A DNA stretch of 64,000 nucleotides from an uncultured Pelagibacteraceae bacterium (GTDB taxonomy: Bacteria > Pseudomonadota > Alphaproteobacteria > Pelagibacterales > Pelagibacteraceae): assembly GCA_902552985.1 (NCBI GenBank), contig CACDII010000003.1, forward strand, positions 1-64,000, in the 5' to 3' direction. The position numbers and the translations under genes were made by a program. Below are positions 37,500-47,558 of this stretch, piece by piece. The first letter of the stretch is position 1. Each line of letters begins with the position of its first letter. Under the pieces are notes generated by a model. It was given only the letters and a program-made list of their open reading frames with translations. It searched no databases and was not told the origin of the DNA.

Positions 37500-39875
37500 A
37501 TGCCTAGTTTAGTTGGTTCAAGAGTAGAGAGAAAAGAAGATAAAAAATTTTTAACAGGCAAAGGTAGATATACTGCTGATATTAACTTAGTAAATCAAAC
37601 ATATGCGTTTTTTGTAAGATCACCTCATGCAAGGGCAAAAATTAAAAATGTTGATACTTCAAAAGCTTCAAAAGCTCCAGGAGTAGTAAAAATACTAACG
37701 GGTAAAGATCTTGCTGATGATAAAATAGGTGGACTAATAGCTGGATGGAAAATTGTAAGTCAAGATGGAAAAGATATGAAGGTTCCACCTCATCCGCCAT
37801 TGGCATCAAGTACAGTAAATTATGTGGGGGACCATGTAGCCGTTGTAATTGCTGAAAGTTTAGATGAAGCAAAATATGCAGCATCGTTAGTTAAAGTTGA
37901 TTATAAAATATTAAAAGCAGTAGTAGGTACAGCTGATGCGATGAAATCAGAGCCTATACACGAAGGTATTGAAAAAAATTTATGTTTTGATTTTGGACTT
38001 GGAGACAAGGCAAAAACTGATGAGGCTTTATCCAAAGCAGATAAAGTAATTAAAATTGATTTAAATAATAATAGACTAATACCAAATGCAATGGAGCCAA
38101 GAGCATCTATCGGAGACTATAACCCATCTTCTGAAGAATTAACTTTATATACAGCAAATCAAAATCCACATTTAACTAGGTTAGTACTATCTGCATTTTG
38201 TGCAATTCAACCTGAGCATAAATTTAGAGTAGTTGCACCAGATGTTGGTGGAGGTTTTGGATCTAAAATATATCCTTATGCAGAGGATGCTGTTGTTGCT
38301 TGGGCAGCAAAAAAAATTGAAAGACCAGTTAAATGGGTAGCGGAAAGATCAGAGTCATTTTTATCAGATTGTCATGGAAGAGATCATGTTACACATGCAG
38401 AGCTTGGTGTACAAAATGATGGCACAATAACTGCTTTAAAAGTTGAAACTATTGCAAATTTAGGAGGTTATGCATCTTTATTTGCCACTGTTACACCGAC
38501 TTACTTATACGCACCATTAATTTTAGGCCTTTACAATATTCCAGTTGCTTTTTGCAATGTTAAGGCAGTTTTTACAAATACAGCTCCTGTAGATGCATAT
38601 AGAGGAGCAGGAAGACCAGAAGCAACATATATGATTGAAAGACTAGTAGATAAAGCAGCTAGAGAAATGGGGATCGATCAAGCAGAATTTAGAAGTAAAA
38701 ATTTTATTAGCAAGTTTCCACATCAACAATGTCTAGTTCACAATATAGATTCTGGAGATTACTCTGCACATTTAAAAAAAGCTTTAGAAGTTGCAGACTA
38801 CAAAAATTTTAATGAAAGAAAAAAACAATCAGAAGCAAAAGGAAAATTAAGAGGAATAGGTTTTTCAACATACATAGAGGCCTGTGGAATAGCTCCATCA
38901 GCAGTTGTCATGTCAATTGGTGCTGGTGTTGGTTTATGGGAATCGGCTGAAGTTAGGTTTAATGCAACAGGAAATGTTTCTGTTTTCACGGGTGCTCATA
39001 GTCATGGACAAGGACATGCAACTACATTTGCACAAATTGTGTCAGATAAACTTGGTGTTCCATTAGAAAATATTGATTTAATTCATGGAGACACAGATAA
39101 AGGACCATTTGGTATGGGTACTTATGGATCTAGATCATTAGCTGTAGGAGGATCCGCAATAGTTAAAGCATGCGATAAAATTATTGATAAAGGAAAAAAA
39201 GTTGCAGCGCATATGTTAGAAGCAAATCCTGATGATGTAGAGTTCAAAGAAGGAGAGTTTGTAGTTAAAGGTTCAAATAAAAAGAAAACAATTGGTGAAA
39301 TAGCTTTTGCTTGTTATTTACCAGGTCAATACGGCGAAATTAAATCTCCACTTCCTGAAGGTGTAGAACCAGGTTTAAAAGAAACAGCTTTTTATGACCC
39401 TGTGAATTTTTCTTTTCCAGCAGGTTCTCATATATGCGAAGTAGAAGTAGACCAAACTACTGGCGAAACAAGTATTGCAGCTTACACAGCGGTAGACGAT
39501 TTTGGAACAGTAATAAATCCAATGATTGTAGAAGGACAAGTTCATGGTGGAGTAGCGCAGGGTATAGGTCAGGCTTTATATGAAAATGCATTTTACGATA
39601 AATCAGGTCAGTTAATTACAGGTTCATTTATGGATTATGCAATGCCAAAAGCTGACAACTTTCCTGAGATTAAAATTGATTATACATGCACTCCAGCAAC
39701 ATCAAACCCTTTAGGATCAAAGGGATGTGGAGAAGCAGGAGCAATTGCTGCACCTCCTGCAGTTATGAATGCTGTTATCGATGCAATTGGAACAGATATT
39801 TCGATGCCTGCAACAGCAGAAAAAGTTTGGGAAGCATGTAATAAAAATAAAAAATCAAATGCAAAAGCGGCATAG
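37500..39875 (+). CDS. Molybdenum hydroxylase large subunit, form-II CoxL-like
   Basis: PDVGGGFGSK; AYRGAGRPEATYMIERLVD (form II signature, not AYxCSFR); GSKGCGEAGAIAAPPAVMNAV. Confidence 0.93.
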   Translation: MPSLVGSRVERKEDKKFLTGKGRYTADINLVNQTYAFFVRSPHARAKIKNVDTSKASKAPGVVKILTGKDLADDKIGGLIAGWKIVSQDGKDMKVPPHPPLASSTVNYVGDHVAVVIAESLDEAKYAASLVKVDYKILKAVVGTADAMKSEPIHEGIEKNLCFDFGLGDKAKTDEALSKADKVIKIDLNNNRLIPNAMEPRASIGDYNPSSEELTLYTANQNPHLTRLVLSAFCAIQPEHKFRVVAPDVGGGFGSKIYPYAEDAVVAWAAKKIERPVKWVAERSESFLSDCHGRDHVTHAELGVQNDGTITALKVETIANLGGYASLFATVTPTYLYAPLILGLYNIPVAFCNVKAVFTNTAPVDAYRGAGRPEATYMIERLVDKAAREMGIDQAEFRSKNFISKFPHQQCLVHNIDSGDYSAHLKKALEVADYKNFNERKKQSEAKGKLRGIGFSTYIEACGIAPSAVVMSIGAGVGLWESAEVRFNATGNVSVFTGAHSHGQGHATTFAQIVSDKLGVPLENIDLIHGDTDKGPFGMGTYGSRSLAVGGSAIVKACDKIIDKGKKVAAHMLEANPDDVEFKEGEFVVKGSNKKKTIGEIAFACYLPGQYGEIKSPLPEGVEPGLKETAFYDPVNFSFPAGSHICEVEVDQTTGETSIAAYTAVDDFGTVINPMIVEGQVHGGVAQGIGQALYENAFYDKSGQLITGSFMDYAMPKADNFPEIKIDYTCTPATSNPLGSKGCGEAGAIAAPPAVMNAVIDAIGTDISMPATAEKVWEACNKNKKSNAKAA

Positions 39876-39884
39876 GGGAAAATT

Positions 39885-40673
39885 ATGAAAAAATTTAATT
39901 ATCACTCAATAAAAGATACAAAAGAAGCTAGTAAGTTATCATCTGCAAATTCTATATTTTTAGCAGGAGGTATGACAGTTATTCCATCTATAAAGTTAGG
40001 CTTAGGGTCTTATAAAGATGTAATTGATATAAAAGAAATTAAAAAACTTTCTGGAATAAAAGTAAGTGGAAAAATTGTAAAAATTGGAGCAACAACAAAA
40101 CATGCAGAAGTTGCTTCTTCAAAAGATGTTAAAAAGGCGATACCTTCGCTAGCAAAACTAGCAGGAGGTATTGGAGATCCTCAAGTAAGAAATAGAGGTA
40201 CGATAGGTGGATCAATTGCAAACAACGATCCTTCAGCAGACTACCCAGCTGCTTGCATAGCTTTGAACGCTACTATTAATACTAATAATAATAGAAAAAT
40301 AAATGCAGAAAATTTTTTTAGAGGAATGTTTGAAACATGTCTTAAAAAAGGTGAATTAATAGAATCCATTGATTTTGAAATTCCACAAAAATCAGATTAC
40401 CAAAAACTAAAAAATCCAGCTTCAAGATATGCGGTAGTAGGAGTGTATGTAGCTAAACATAAATCAGGAACAATAGTTGGTGTTACAGGTGCTAAATCAT
40501 GCGTATATAATGAAAAATCTTTGTCAGATAAATTATCAAAAAATTTTTCATCTAATTCAATAGATTCAACAGAAATATCTCCTTCTGAAATGAACTCTGA
40601 TATTCATGCTTCAGCAGAATATAGAGCAAACATGGTTAAGGCTTTAGCAATAAAAGCTGTTGATGCTTGCTAA
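39885..40673 (+). CDS. Molybdenum hydroxylase FAD-binding medium subunit (CoxM-like)
   Basis: FLAGGMTVIPSIKL; GDPQVRNRGTIGGSIANNDPSADYPAA. Confidence 0.93.
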   Translation: MKKFNYHSIKDTKEASKLSSANSIFLAGGMTVIPSIKLGLGSYKDVIDIKEIKKLSGIKVSGKIVKIGATTKHAEVASSKDVKKAIPSLAKLAGGIGDPQVRNRGTIGGSIANNDPSADYPAACIALNATINTNNNRKINAENFFRGMFETCLKKGELIESIDFEIPQKSDYQKLKNPASRYAVVGVYVAKHKSGTIVGVTGAKSCVYNEKSLSDKLSKNFSSNSIDSTEISPSEMNSDIHASAEYRANMVKALAIKAVDAC

Positions 40674-40704
40674 TTAGCTATTTCAATAATAACTTTTACA
40701 TCTA

Positions 40705-41037
40705 ATGAAAAATTCATTTGATGAAAAAATTCTAGAAGAAGCAAATGATTGGATTAAAACCAATCAAAAGATAGTTCTAGCAACAGTAATTCAAACATGG
40801 GGGTCTTCTCCTAGACAAGTTGGAAGTAGAATGGTTATAAACGAAAATGGAGATTTCTCAGGGTCAGTTTCAGGTGGGTGTGTTGAATCGGCGGTAGTGA
40901 GAGAAAGTTTACAGTTAATTAAACAAGAAAAACCTTTTAAAAAAATTGAATTTAAAGTGTCAAATGAAAGTGCATGGGAAGTAGGACTCGCATGTGGTGG
41001 AGAAATTGCAATTTATCTTGAGCAAATAAATCAATGA
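40705..41037 (+). CDS. XdhC/CoxI N-terminal domain protein
   Basis: VLATVIQTWGSSPRQVGSRMVINENGDFSGSVSGGCVESAV. Confidence 0.88.
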   Translation: MKNSFDEKILEEANDWIKTNQKIVLATVIQTWGSSPRQVGSRMVINENGDFSGSVSGGCVESAVVRESLQLIKQEKPFKKIEFKVSNESAWEVGLACGGEIAIYLEQINQ

Positions 41038-41714
41038 AATTAAAAATTCTTCAGGACATTATTAAAAAAAAAAATTCTAAATCTGAATTTGGGATAGTAA
41101 CAAATTTAAAAAATGGAGAAAGTGAAATATACGAGCCAGGAAAAAATTTAAGTAAAGAAATAGAAGTTTATAAAAATCAAATAGAAAATTTTTTTAAATC
41201 TAAGAAGAGTGGAGTTATAGATGGAACAGAAATTTTTGTTGAAAGTTATATAAGACCAATTAAAGTTATAATAGTTGGAGCAGTGCATATAGCGCAGTTC
41301 CTTATTAGTTTTGCAAAAAGTTTAAATTTTGAGATATCAATAATTGATCCTAGAGGATATTTTGCTACATCACAAAGATTTCCTGATATTAAGATAATTA
41401 ATAAGTGGCCTGATGAAGCTTTTAAAGAAATAGATACAGATGAAAATACAGCTTTAATCGCTTTGACACATGATCCAAAAATAGACGATCCTGCATTACA
41501 ACATGCTTTAAAAAAAAATTTTTATTATATTGGTGCTCTGGGAAGTAAAAAAACTCATGAAAATAGATGTAAAAGACTAAAGGAATCTGGTTTTAGTAAT
41601 AAAGAAATTAATTCCATTCATGGACCGATTGGCATAAAATTAGGTGGAAAATCTGCTCCAGAAATAGCTTTGTCGATCGTTGCACAGCTGGTAGCTGAAA
41701 CTTATAAAAGATGA
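41034..41714 (+). CDS. XdhC Rossmann-domain protein
   Basis: VIIVGAVHIAQFLISFAKSLNFEISIIDPRGYFAT; FYYIGALGSKKTHENRCKRL; 4-nt overlap with preceding ORF. Confidence 0.88.
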   Translation: MKLKILQDIIKKKNSKSEFGIVTNLKNGESEIYEPGKNLSKEIEVYKNQIENFFKSKKSGVIDGTEIFVESYIRPIKVIIVGAVHIAQFLISFAKSLNFEISIIDPRGYFATSQRFPDIKIINKWPDEAFKEIDTDENTALIALTHDPKIDDPALQHALKKNFYYIGALGSKKTHENRCKRLKESGFSNKEINSIHGPIGIKLGGKSAPEIALSIVAQLVAETYKR

Positions 41715-42283
41715 TTTCAGCTATTCTCTTAGCAGCAGGTCAGTCAAAAAGATTCAAAAATGATAATAAATTAATAAAAATTTTTAAAGATAAACCTTTA
41801 ATAAATCATGCAATAAATTCTCTGATTAAAAGCAAAGTAAACAAAATTATTGTTGTTCTTGGCCATCAACACAAAGAAGTGAAAAAAATAATTAAAAAAA
41901 ATAAAAAGAATATTTTTATATTTAACAAAAATTATAAAAAAGGCATGGCTACCTCAATAAAAGCAGGTTTAAAAAAAGTAACTAAAAATGACGAAGGTTT
42001 TATAGTTGTTCAGTCTGATATGCCATTTATTAAGACTTCAGATATCAATAAAATATATAATTCAATATCTAAAAAAAGACATTTAGTTCACGCATTAAAA
42101 TTTAAGAATAAAATTGGCAATCCAATAGGTTTTGATAGCTCAGTATTAAAAAAATTTAAAAGAATGAAAGGCGATGTTGGTGCTAAATTTATGGTTAAAA
42201 GATTAAAAAGTAATACTAATTTTATAAAAGTTTTAAGTAAAAGAGTTTTTAAAGATTTAGATTTGAGAAAAGATTTTAATTAG
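41711..42283 (+). CDS. MobA/MocA-like nucleotidyltransferase (molybdenum cofactor cytidylyltransferase-like)
   Basis: ISAILLAAGQSKRFKNDNKLIKIFKDKPLINHAI; VVQSDMPFI. Confidence 0.85.
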   Translation: MISAILLAAGQSKRFKNDNKLIKIFKDKPLINHAINSLIKSKVNKIIVVLGHQHKEVKKIIKKNKKNIFIFNKNYKKGMATSIKAGLKKVTKNDEGFIVVQSDMPFIKTSDINKIYNSISKKRHLVHALKFKNKIGNPIGFDSSVLKKFKRMKGDVGAKFMVKRLKSNTNFIKVLSKRVFKDLDLRKDFN

Positions 42284-42722
42284 CTTGGATAGGATTTCCT
42301 TTTAACCATTCACTTTCTTCATTTTCATAATGTTCTTTTTTCCAAATTGGAGATCTTTTCTTAATTTCTTCAATTATGTATCTAGAAAGCTCGTATGTTT
42401 CTGCTCTATGTGGGCAAGCAACTGCAATAATAATACTTATTTCACCTAATCCTAAATACCCTTTTACATGTTCAATATAAACTGCTTTGTCCTTAATTTT
42501 TAATTTTTGATCAACTTCATTATAAATTTCTTCAAAACTTTTAATCACCATTGCATCATGACTATCATAAGTAATTCCTGTTACTTTTTTATTGTCATTA
42601 TTTTCTCTAACAGTTCCTTTAAAAATTAATGAAGCACCAAATTTAGATGAAGATATAAATTCTTCAGCTTTATTAACTTCTATTTTTTCTTTTTTAAGAT
42701 CTATTATTTTTGCATGAAGCAT
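42276..42722 (-). CDS. moaE: Molybdopterin synthase catalytic subunit
   Basis: FKGTVREN; AVYIEHVKGYLGLGEISIIIAVACPHRAETYELSRYIIEEIKKRSPIWKKE. Confidence 0.93.
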   Translation of the reverse strand: MLHAKIIDLKKEKIEVNKAEEFISSSKFGASLIFKGTVRENNDNKKVTGITYDSHDAMVIKSFEEIYNEVDQKLKIKDKAVYIEHVKGYLGLGEISIIIAVACPHRAETYELSRYIIEEIKKRSPIWKKEHYENEESEWLKGNPIQAN

Positions 42723-42991
42723 TAACCGCCTCCAATAGGAGGTATAATTCCAATTTTTTGATCTTTAGTAATCTTATAACTATCTGAGACAATACTATTG
42801 TTTTCAGAACAAAATGCAGATGTTTCAATTATTTTTTTAAAATTTTTATTTCCTTTAAAATTTTCATCAACATAATTTATTATTTCACTTCTAAGGTCGC
42901 TTATTGAGCTATTATTACTCAAGTTAAGTTCTAAAAAATCTTTATCACTTAAATCCTTACTTGCGCCAAATAATTCAAGTTTTATTTTCAT
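42722..42991 (-). CDS. moaD: Molybdopterin synthase sulfur-carrier subunit
   Basis: MKIKLELFGASKDL...; C-terminal IGIIPPIGGG; start trimmed from the track ORF (43057), which overlaps moaC. Confidence 0.9.
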   Translation of the reverse strand: MKIKLELFGASKDLSDKDFLELNLSNNSSISDLRSEIINYVDENFKGNKNFKKIIETSAFCSENNSIVSDSYKITKDQKIGIIPPIGGG

Positions 42992-42992
42992 T

Positions 42993-43538
42993 TTAAAATA
43001 CGTTTTTAAGAAATTGCGGTAAACCATCTGGGTTGGTCCACAAGCCACTTTTTCCACCTTCTTTGATTAGCAACTTAACATTATCTATCTTTAAATGAGG
43101 ATTAACGATTTTGCTTAAATCATAAATTGTTATTAATGCTGCATTAACACCCATAATCGCTTCCATCTCGACTCCAGTTTTAGCTACAGCAGACACTACA
43201 CAAAAAACCTCTAAAGAATTATCAGAATCATTCATTAAAATTTTTGTTGCAGTATGATCAATTGGTAGTGGATGACATAAGGGTATAAGTTCACTTGTTT
43301 TTTTAACACCTAGTACAGCTGATACTTCAGCTAAACTTATAGGATCTCCTTTAGGCATTGTGTTATTTTTTATTAAATTAAAAACCTCTTTACCTACATA
43401 AATTTTTCCTGACGCAAGAGCTCTTCTAAATGTTTCTTTTTTGGATGAAACATCGACCATATTAAATGAATTTTTTTTAAAAATTTCTTTAGCCCAATCT
43501 TTTAATTCATCTTGATTAACTATTTTTAATTTAGTCAA
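42993..43538 (-). CDS. moaC: Cyclic pyranopterin monophosphate synthase
   Basis: MVDVSSKKETFRRALASGKI; LIPLCHPLPI; KTGVEMEAIMGVNAALITIYDLSK. Confidence 0.93.
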   Translation of the reverse strand: MTKLKIVNQDELKDWAKEIFKKNSFNMVDVSSKKETFRRALASGKIYVGKEVFNLIKNNTMPKGDPISLAEVSAVLGVKKTSELIPLCHPLPIDHTATKILMNDSDNSLEVFCVVSAVAKTGVEMEAIMGVNAALITIYDLSKIVNPHLKIDNVKLLIKEGGKSGLWTNPDGLPQFLKNVF

Positions 43539-44531
43539 TTATCCTCCTGTTTTAGATAGATTTTTAGTAGAACCTGTATCTCCAAGTTCTAAATAATGAG
43601 ACTCTTTTTTGAATTTCATTTGTCCTAATATAAGATCTTTGAGTTCCTCAAGTTGATCATCTTTTTGTAATAAATGCCTAACACTAATTCCAGTATTTCC
43701 AAATAAACAAAGTCTTAAATCACCTCTTGATGTAATTCTTAAGCGATTGCAGGTTTTGCAAAAATCTTTTGAATATGGAGCAATTATTCCAAATTTACCT
43801 TTATATTCAGGATTTATATAATTTAATGATGGACCAGCATCTTTTCCCAGAGTTTGATAGATCCATTTATTTTTATTGAGATAATCTTTAAAAACTTTCG
43901 AAGAAACATGATATTTATTAAAATAATCTAAGTTATCACCAGTTCTCATTAGCTCTATATATCTATAGTCAATTTTATTTTTTTTAATAAATTCTGACCA
44001 TTTATCGAAATCTTTTTCTGATGCATTAATTCCATTTAAAAGAACACCATTAATTTTTATATTTTCAAAGTTTAAATCTTGTAGATTTTTTATACCTTTT
44101 AAAATTTCTGGTAATCTGTCGTGACTAGTTATATTTTTAAAAGTTTCACGATCAAGACTGTCTATGCTTATATTTATACCATTAAGACCACTATCAACTA
44201 ATTGTTTGGCTTTTTGATCTAAATGATATCCGTTTGTTGTAATTACAACTTTTTTAATTCCTGATTCAAATTTTAAAACTTTAATTATATCAAAAAAATC
44301 TTTTCTTACCGTTGGTTCGCCTCCAGTTATTCTTATTTTACAAACCCCGAGTTTAGAAAAACATTTTGCAAGTCGTTTAATTTCGTCAAGATGAAGGAAT
44401 TTTCTGTTATCGCCTTTATCGACTTGATACCCATTAGGTAAGCAATAACCACATTTAAAATTACACACATCTGTAATAGACATTCTGATGTAAGGAAATT
44501 TTCTTCCAAAACTATCTTGTAGATGTTGCAT
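43539..44531 (-). CDS. moaA: GTP 3',8-cyclase (radical SAM)
   Basis: RMSITDVCNFKCGYCLP; RITGGEPTVRKDF; CKTCNRLRITSRGDLRLCLFG. Confidence 0.93.
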   Translation of the reverse strand: MQHLQDSFGRKFPYIRMSITDVCNFKCGYCLPNGYQVDKGDNRKFLHLDEIKRLAKCFSKLGVCKIRITGGEPTVRKDFFDIIKVLKFESGIKKVVITTNGYHLDQKAKQLVDSGLNGINISIDSLDRETFKNITSHDRLPEILKGIKNLQDLNFENIKINGVLLNGINASEKDFDKWSEFIKKNKIDYRYIELMRTGDNLDYFNKYHVSSKVFKDYLNKNKWIYQTLGKDAGPSLNYINPEYKGKFGIIAPYSKDFCKTCNRLRITSRGDLRLCLFGNTGISVRHLLQKDDQLEELKDLILGQMKFKKESHYLELGDTGSTKNLSKTGG

Positions 44532-44704
44532 GGTCTAAATTTATACTAGAAAAATTCATTTATAAATCCAAATATAACTAAATACGGCAAAACTAACTTT
44601 TTATACAACTTAAAATTGTAAAACTGCTAATAGAAAAAATTTTTATTTTTATATTTTTGGTTTTTATTTTTTTTGATATCCTGACTACTGATTTGGAGGA
44701 TTGT

Positions 44705-45922
44705 ATGAAAAAAACAAAACAAAAGTTAAATTTAAATAGAAGAAATTTTTTATCTGGAACAGCAACATTAGCAGGTTTGGCCGCTACTGCATCGATTGTT
44801 CCTATCAATATTTCAAATGCGAACCATAAAGAAGGATCAAAAGGTTTACCAGGTTTTATAAGCTGGAAAGACAGAAACGCTTTAATTATTCATTCAGACA
44901 AAGGAATTGAAACACACAGAAGTGCTATCGGAGAAAGTCTTATAACCCCAAATCGAAATGTGTATATAAGAAATAACATGCCTACCATGACAGACAGTCA
45001 AATTGGAAATAGAAATGATTGGAAAGTATCAATAGAAGGAGTTAAAAATCCAAAAACTTTTTCTCTTGGTCAACTTAAAAAATTAGGTCATACAACAATC
45101 GCCACTATTTTACAGTGTTCAGGTAATGGTAGAGGTTTTTTTGAGCATAAAGTTAGAGGATCTCAATGGAAAACAGGAGCGGCAGCTTGTGTTTTTTGGA
45201 CTGGTGTACCAGTAAAAGCAGTAGTAGACGCATGTGGAGGAATTGATAGAGATTCTGTTTTTATGACTTCAGCAGGAGTTGATCATAAACCAACTGGATT
45301 AGATCCTAAAAAAGCAATGGTAGAAAGATCAGTTCCAAAAAAAGTTTATTCAGATGCAATGTTAGCTTGGGAAATGAATGGAGTTCCATTACCTAACGCT
45401 CATGGTGGACCTGTAAGAATGATTACACCAGGATATTTTGGAATTAATAACGTTAAACATCTTGGTAAAGTAGCTTTTACTAAAACAGAATCTACTGTGA
45501 AATACATGAAGTCAAGTTATAGAATTTCACCAATTGGAAAAAAGGGATCTCAATACCCATCTTGCTGGGAAATGCCAGTTAAATCTTGGATAACACGTCC
45601 AACAGATGAAACAGGAACTGTAAAATCTGGCAAAGTTCAGATAGTTGGTGTTGCGATGGGTGGTACAAGAAAAGTTAAGAGTGTAAAAGTTTCTATAGAT
45701 GGAGGAAAAAGCTGGAAGAGAGCAAAATTTATTGGACCCGATTTAGGTAAATATGCTTGGAGACAGTTTGCTCTTGAGACAACTTTATCCGCTGGTACTT
45801 ACAATTTAGCGAGCTTAGCATCTAATGGACCAGATAAACAACCAGAATTGCGAATGGAAAACAGAAGAGGCTATGCGCATAACGGTTGGAAAGATCATAG
45901 CGTTAATATTACAGTAGTATAA
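44705..45922 (+). CDS. SorA/SoxC-like sulfite dehydrogenase molybdoprotein with Tat signal
   Basis: NRRNFLSGTATLAGLAATA twin-Arg leader; ILQCSGNGRGFF; GAAACVFWTGVPVKAVVDACGG; GGAGG RBS; start trimmed from 44657. Confidence 0.88.
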   Translation: MKKTKQKLNLNRRNFLSGTATLAGLAATASIVPINISNANHKEGSKGLPGFISWKDRNALIIHSDKGIETHRSAIGESLITPNRNVYIRNNMPTMTDSQIGNRNDWKVSIEGVKNPKTFSLGQLKKLGHTTIATILQCSGNGRGFFEHKVRGSQWKTGAAACVFWTGVPVKAVVDACGGIDRDSVFMTSAGVDHKPTGLDPKKAMVERSVPKKVYSDAMLAWEMNGVPLPNAHGGPVRMITPGYFGINNVKHLGKVAFTKTESTVKYMKSSYRISPIGKKGSQYPSCWEMPVKSWITRPTDETGTVKSGKVQIVGVAMGGTRKVKSVKVSIDGGKSWKRAKFIGPDLGKYAWRQFALETTLSAGTYNLASLASNGPDKQPELRMENRRGYAHNGWKDHSVNITVV

Positions 45923-45949
45923 TAGTTTAAAAAGTTTTAGAATTAATTA

Positions 45950-46276
45950 ATGAAAATTAGTAAGTTTTTATTAATTATATCTATTATATTTACGCTAAAC
46001 ACTCAAAATTTATTTTCTGAGGATGATAAAATGGGAAAAGGCCTTGAAATCTTTAATGAGATAGCAGGTTGTGCAGGATGTCATATATTAAAGGCAGCAG
46101 GCTCCGAAGGAAATGTTGGACCAAACCTAGATACAATAAGTCTTACCGAAGAATATGTAAAAGAAATGGTTACTTACGGACTTGGTGTTATGCCAGCATA
46201 TGGAGAAGAAAATATTTTAACTAAAGAACAAATAGACATAGTATCTTTTTACGTAGCAAACACTGCTGGTAAATGA
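45950..46276 (+). CDS. c-type cytochrome, probable electron acceptor of the sulfite dehydrogenase
   Basis: Signal peptide; GCAGCH haem motif; GVMPAYGEENILTKEQIDIVSFYV. Confidence 0.88.
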   Translation: MKISKFLLIISIIFTLNTQNLFSEDDKMGKGLEIFNEIAGCAGCHILKAAGSEGNVGPNLDTISLTEEYVKEMVTYGLGVMPAYGEENILTKEQIDIVSFYVANTAGK

Positions 46277-47106
46277 AAAACATACTAACAGAGACCGAGA
46301 TCAAAAATTTTAAGAAAGACGGGGCAGTATTTTTAAAAGGAAAGTTTGATATCGATTGGATAAATAAACTTAAAATAGGAATAGATAAAGATATAAAAAA
46401 TCCAAGTCCTAGATTTAAATCCCATACTATAGAAAAAGGTGTTCCAGCTTATCTAGAGGATTATTGGACTTGGCATTTGGTTCCAGAGTTTAAAGATTTT
46501 GTATTTAATTCTCCTTACGCAAAAATAGCTTCAGAATTAATGTCGGCAAGAAAAATAAATCTTGTAATGGATAATTGGTTTTTAAGAGAAGGTGGGTCAA
46601 AATCTAAAACTCCTTTTCACCATGATGTAAGTTATTTTGATATGGAAGGGACCATGTGTGTACTTTGGTTACCACTTCAGCCTAGTAAAAAAGATGAAGG
46701 TGTAGCTTGGGTTAAAGGATCACACTTATGGAAAAAACTATTTTTGAGAGTTCTTTTCAAAGATGGACATAAGATCGAGGGAAATGATTGTATAATTAAT
46801 GGTAAGAAATATGAAACTCCACCAGATATTTTAGGAAATAAAGAAAAATATGAATTTTTAAAATGGGACTGTGAATTAGGAGATGCTGTTGTATTTGATA
46901 TGAGAACTCTTCATGGAACCCTTAGCTCGTCTATACCGAATAAAACCTTAAGTAGATATACTTTAAGAGTAGCAAAAGAGGATGCGAGAATTAGTTATAT
47001 TGGTGATTGGACAAGTTATAATTACAGAAAAGCTATGCAAGATGCTGGATATAGAAATGGAGATACATTAGGCGGGAAAATGTTTCCAACCTTGTATGAG
47101 TCTTGA
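46273..47106 (+). CDS. Phytanoyl-CoA dioxygenase (PhyH)-family protein
   Basis: FKKDGAVFLKGKF; TPFHHDVSYFD (HxD); LWLPLQPSKKDEGVAWVKGSHLW. Confidence 0.88.
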   Translation: MKNILTETEIKNFKKDGAVFLKGKFDIDWINKLKIGIDKDIKNPSPRFKSHTIEKGVPAYLEDYWTWHLVPEFKDFVFNSPYAKIASELMSARKINLVMDNWFLREGGSKSKTPFHHDVSYFDMEGTMCVLWLPLQPSKKDEGVAWVKGSHLWKKLFLRVLFKDGHKIEGNDCIINGKKYETPPDILGNKEKYEFLKWDCELGDAVVFDMRTLHGTLSSSIPNKTLSRYTLRVAKEDARISYIGDWTSYNYRKAMQDAGYRNGDTLGGKMFPTLYES

Positions 47107-47139
47107 TAAATTCTAGTTATAAAACTAAAAATTAATTTA

Positions 47140-47463
47140 TTACTTACCTGGACCTTTGTATGCTGCAGCTATTTTTGAAGCATTTTCTGCAACTTCATTA
47201 ATATTAATAGCTTCACAAACCGCAATATCACAAAGAGAGCCACTAGCTTCTGTTGCCATTTTAACTGCTGCACCTTGTACAAAAGTTCCTTCAAATACTG
47301 CTAAAAAATCATATGGTCCTCTTAAACCAGTATATGAAACTAATTTAGCTCCAACAGCTTCTGCTGCTTTTTGCGCAGCTTGTGCTCGATCTGATTTAGG
47401 ATCTTTGCAAAAACCCTGATATCCTTGAGCAGTATATCTTCCCAATGCATAAAATGTTGCCAT
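47140..47463 (-). CDS. GYD-domain protein
   Basis: Small alpha/beta ~107 aa: GLRGPYDFLAVFEG. Confidence 0.75.
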   Translation of the reverse strand: MATFYALGRYTAQGYQGFCKDPKSDRAQAAQKAAEAVGAKLVSYTGLRGPYDFLAVFEGTFVQGAAVKMATEASGSLCDIAVCEAININEVAENASKIAAAYKGPGK

Positions 47464-47558
47464 ATTTACTCCTTTCTTAAAAACGATTATAACATTTATA
47501 AATTAAATATTTATTAAATAAGTTAAAACAATCACAACTTAAAATAGAATAGTTTTTT

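Noticed and set aside
42992-43057. N-terminal extension of moaD in the ORF track
   Set aside because: It overlaps the end of moaC; the internal Met at 42991 gives a canonical MoaD start.
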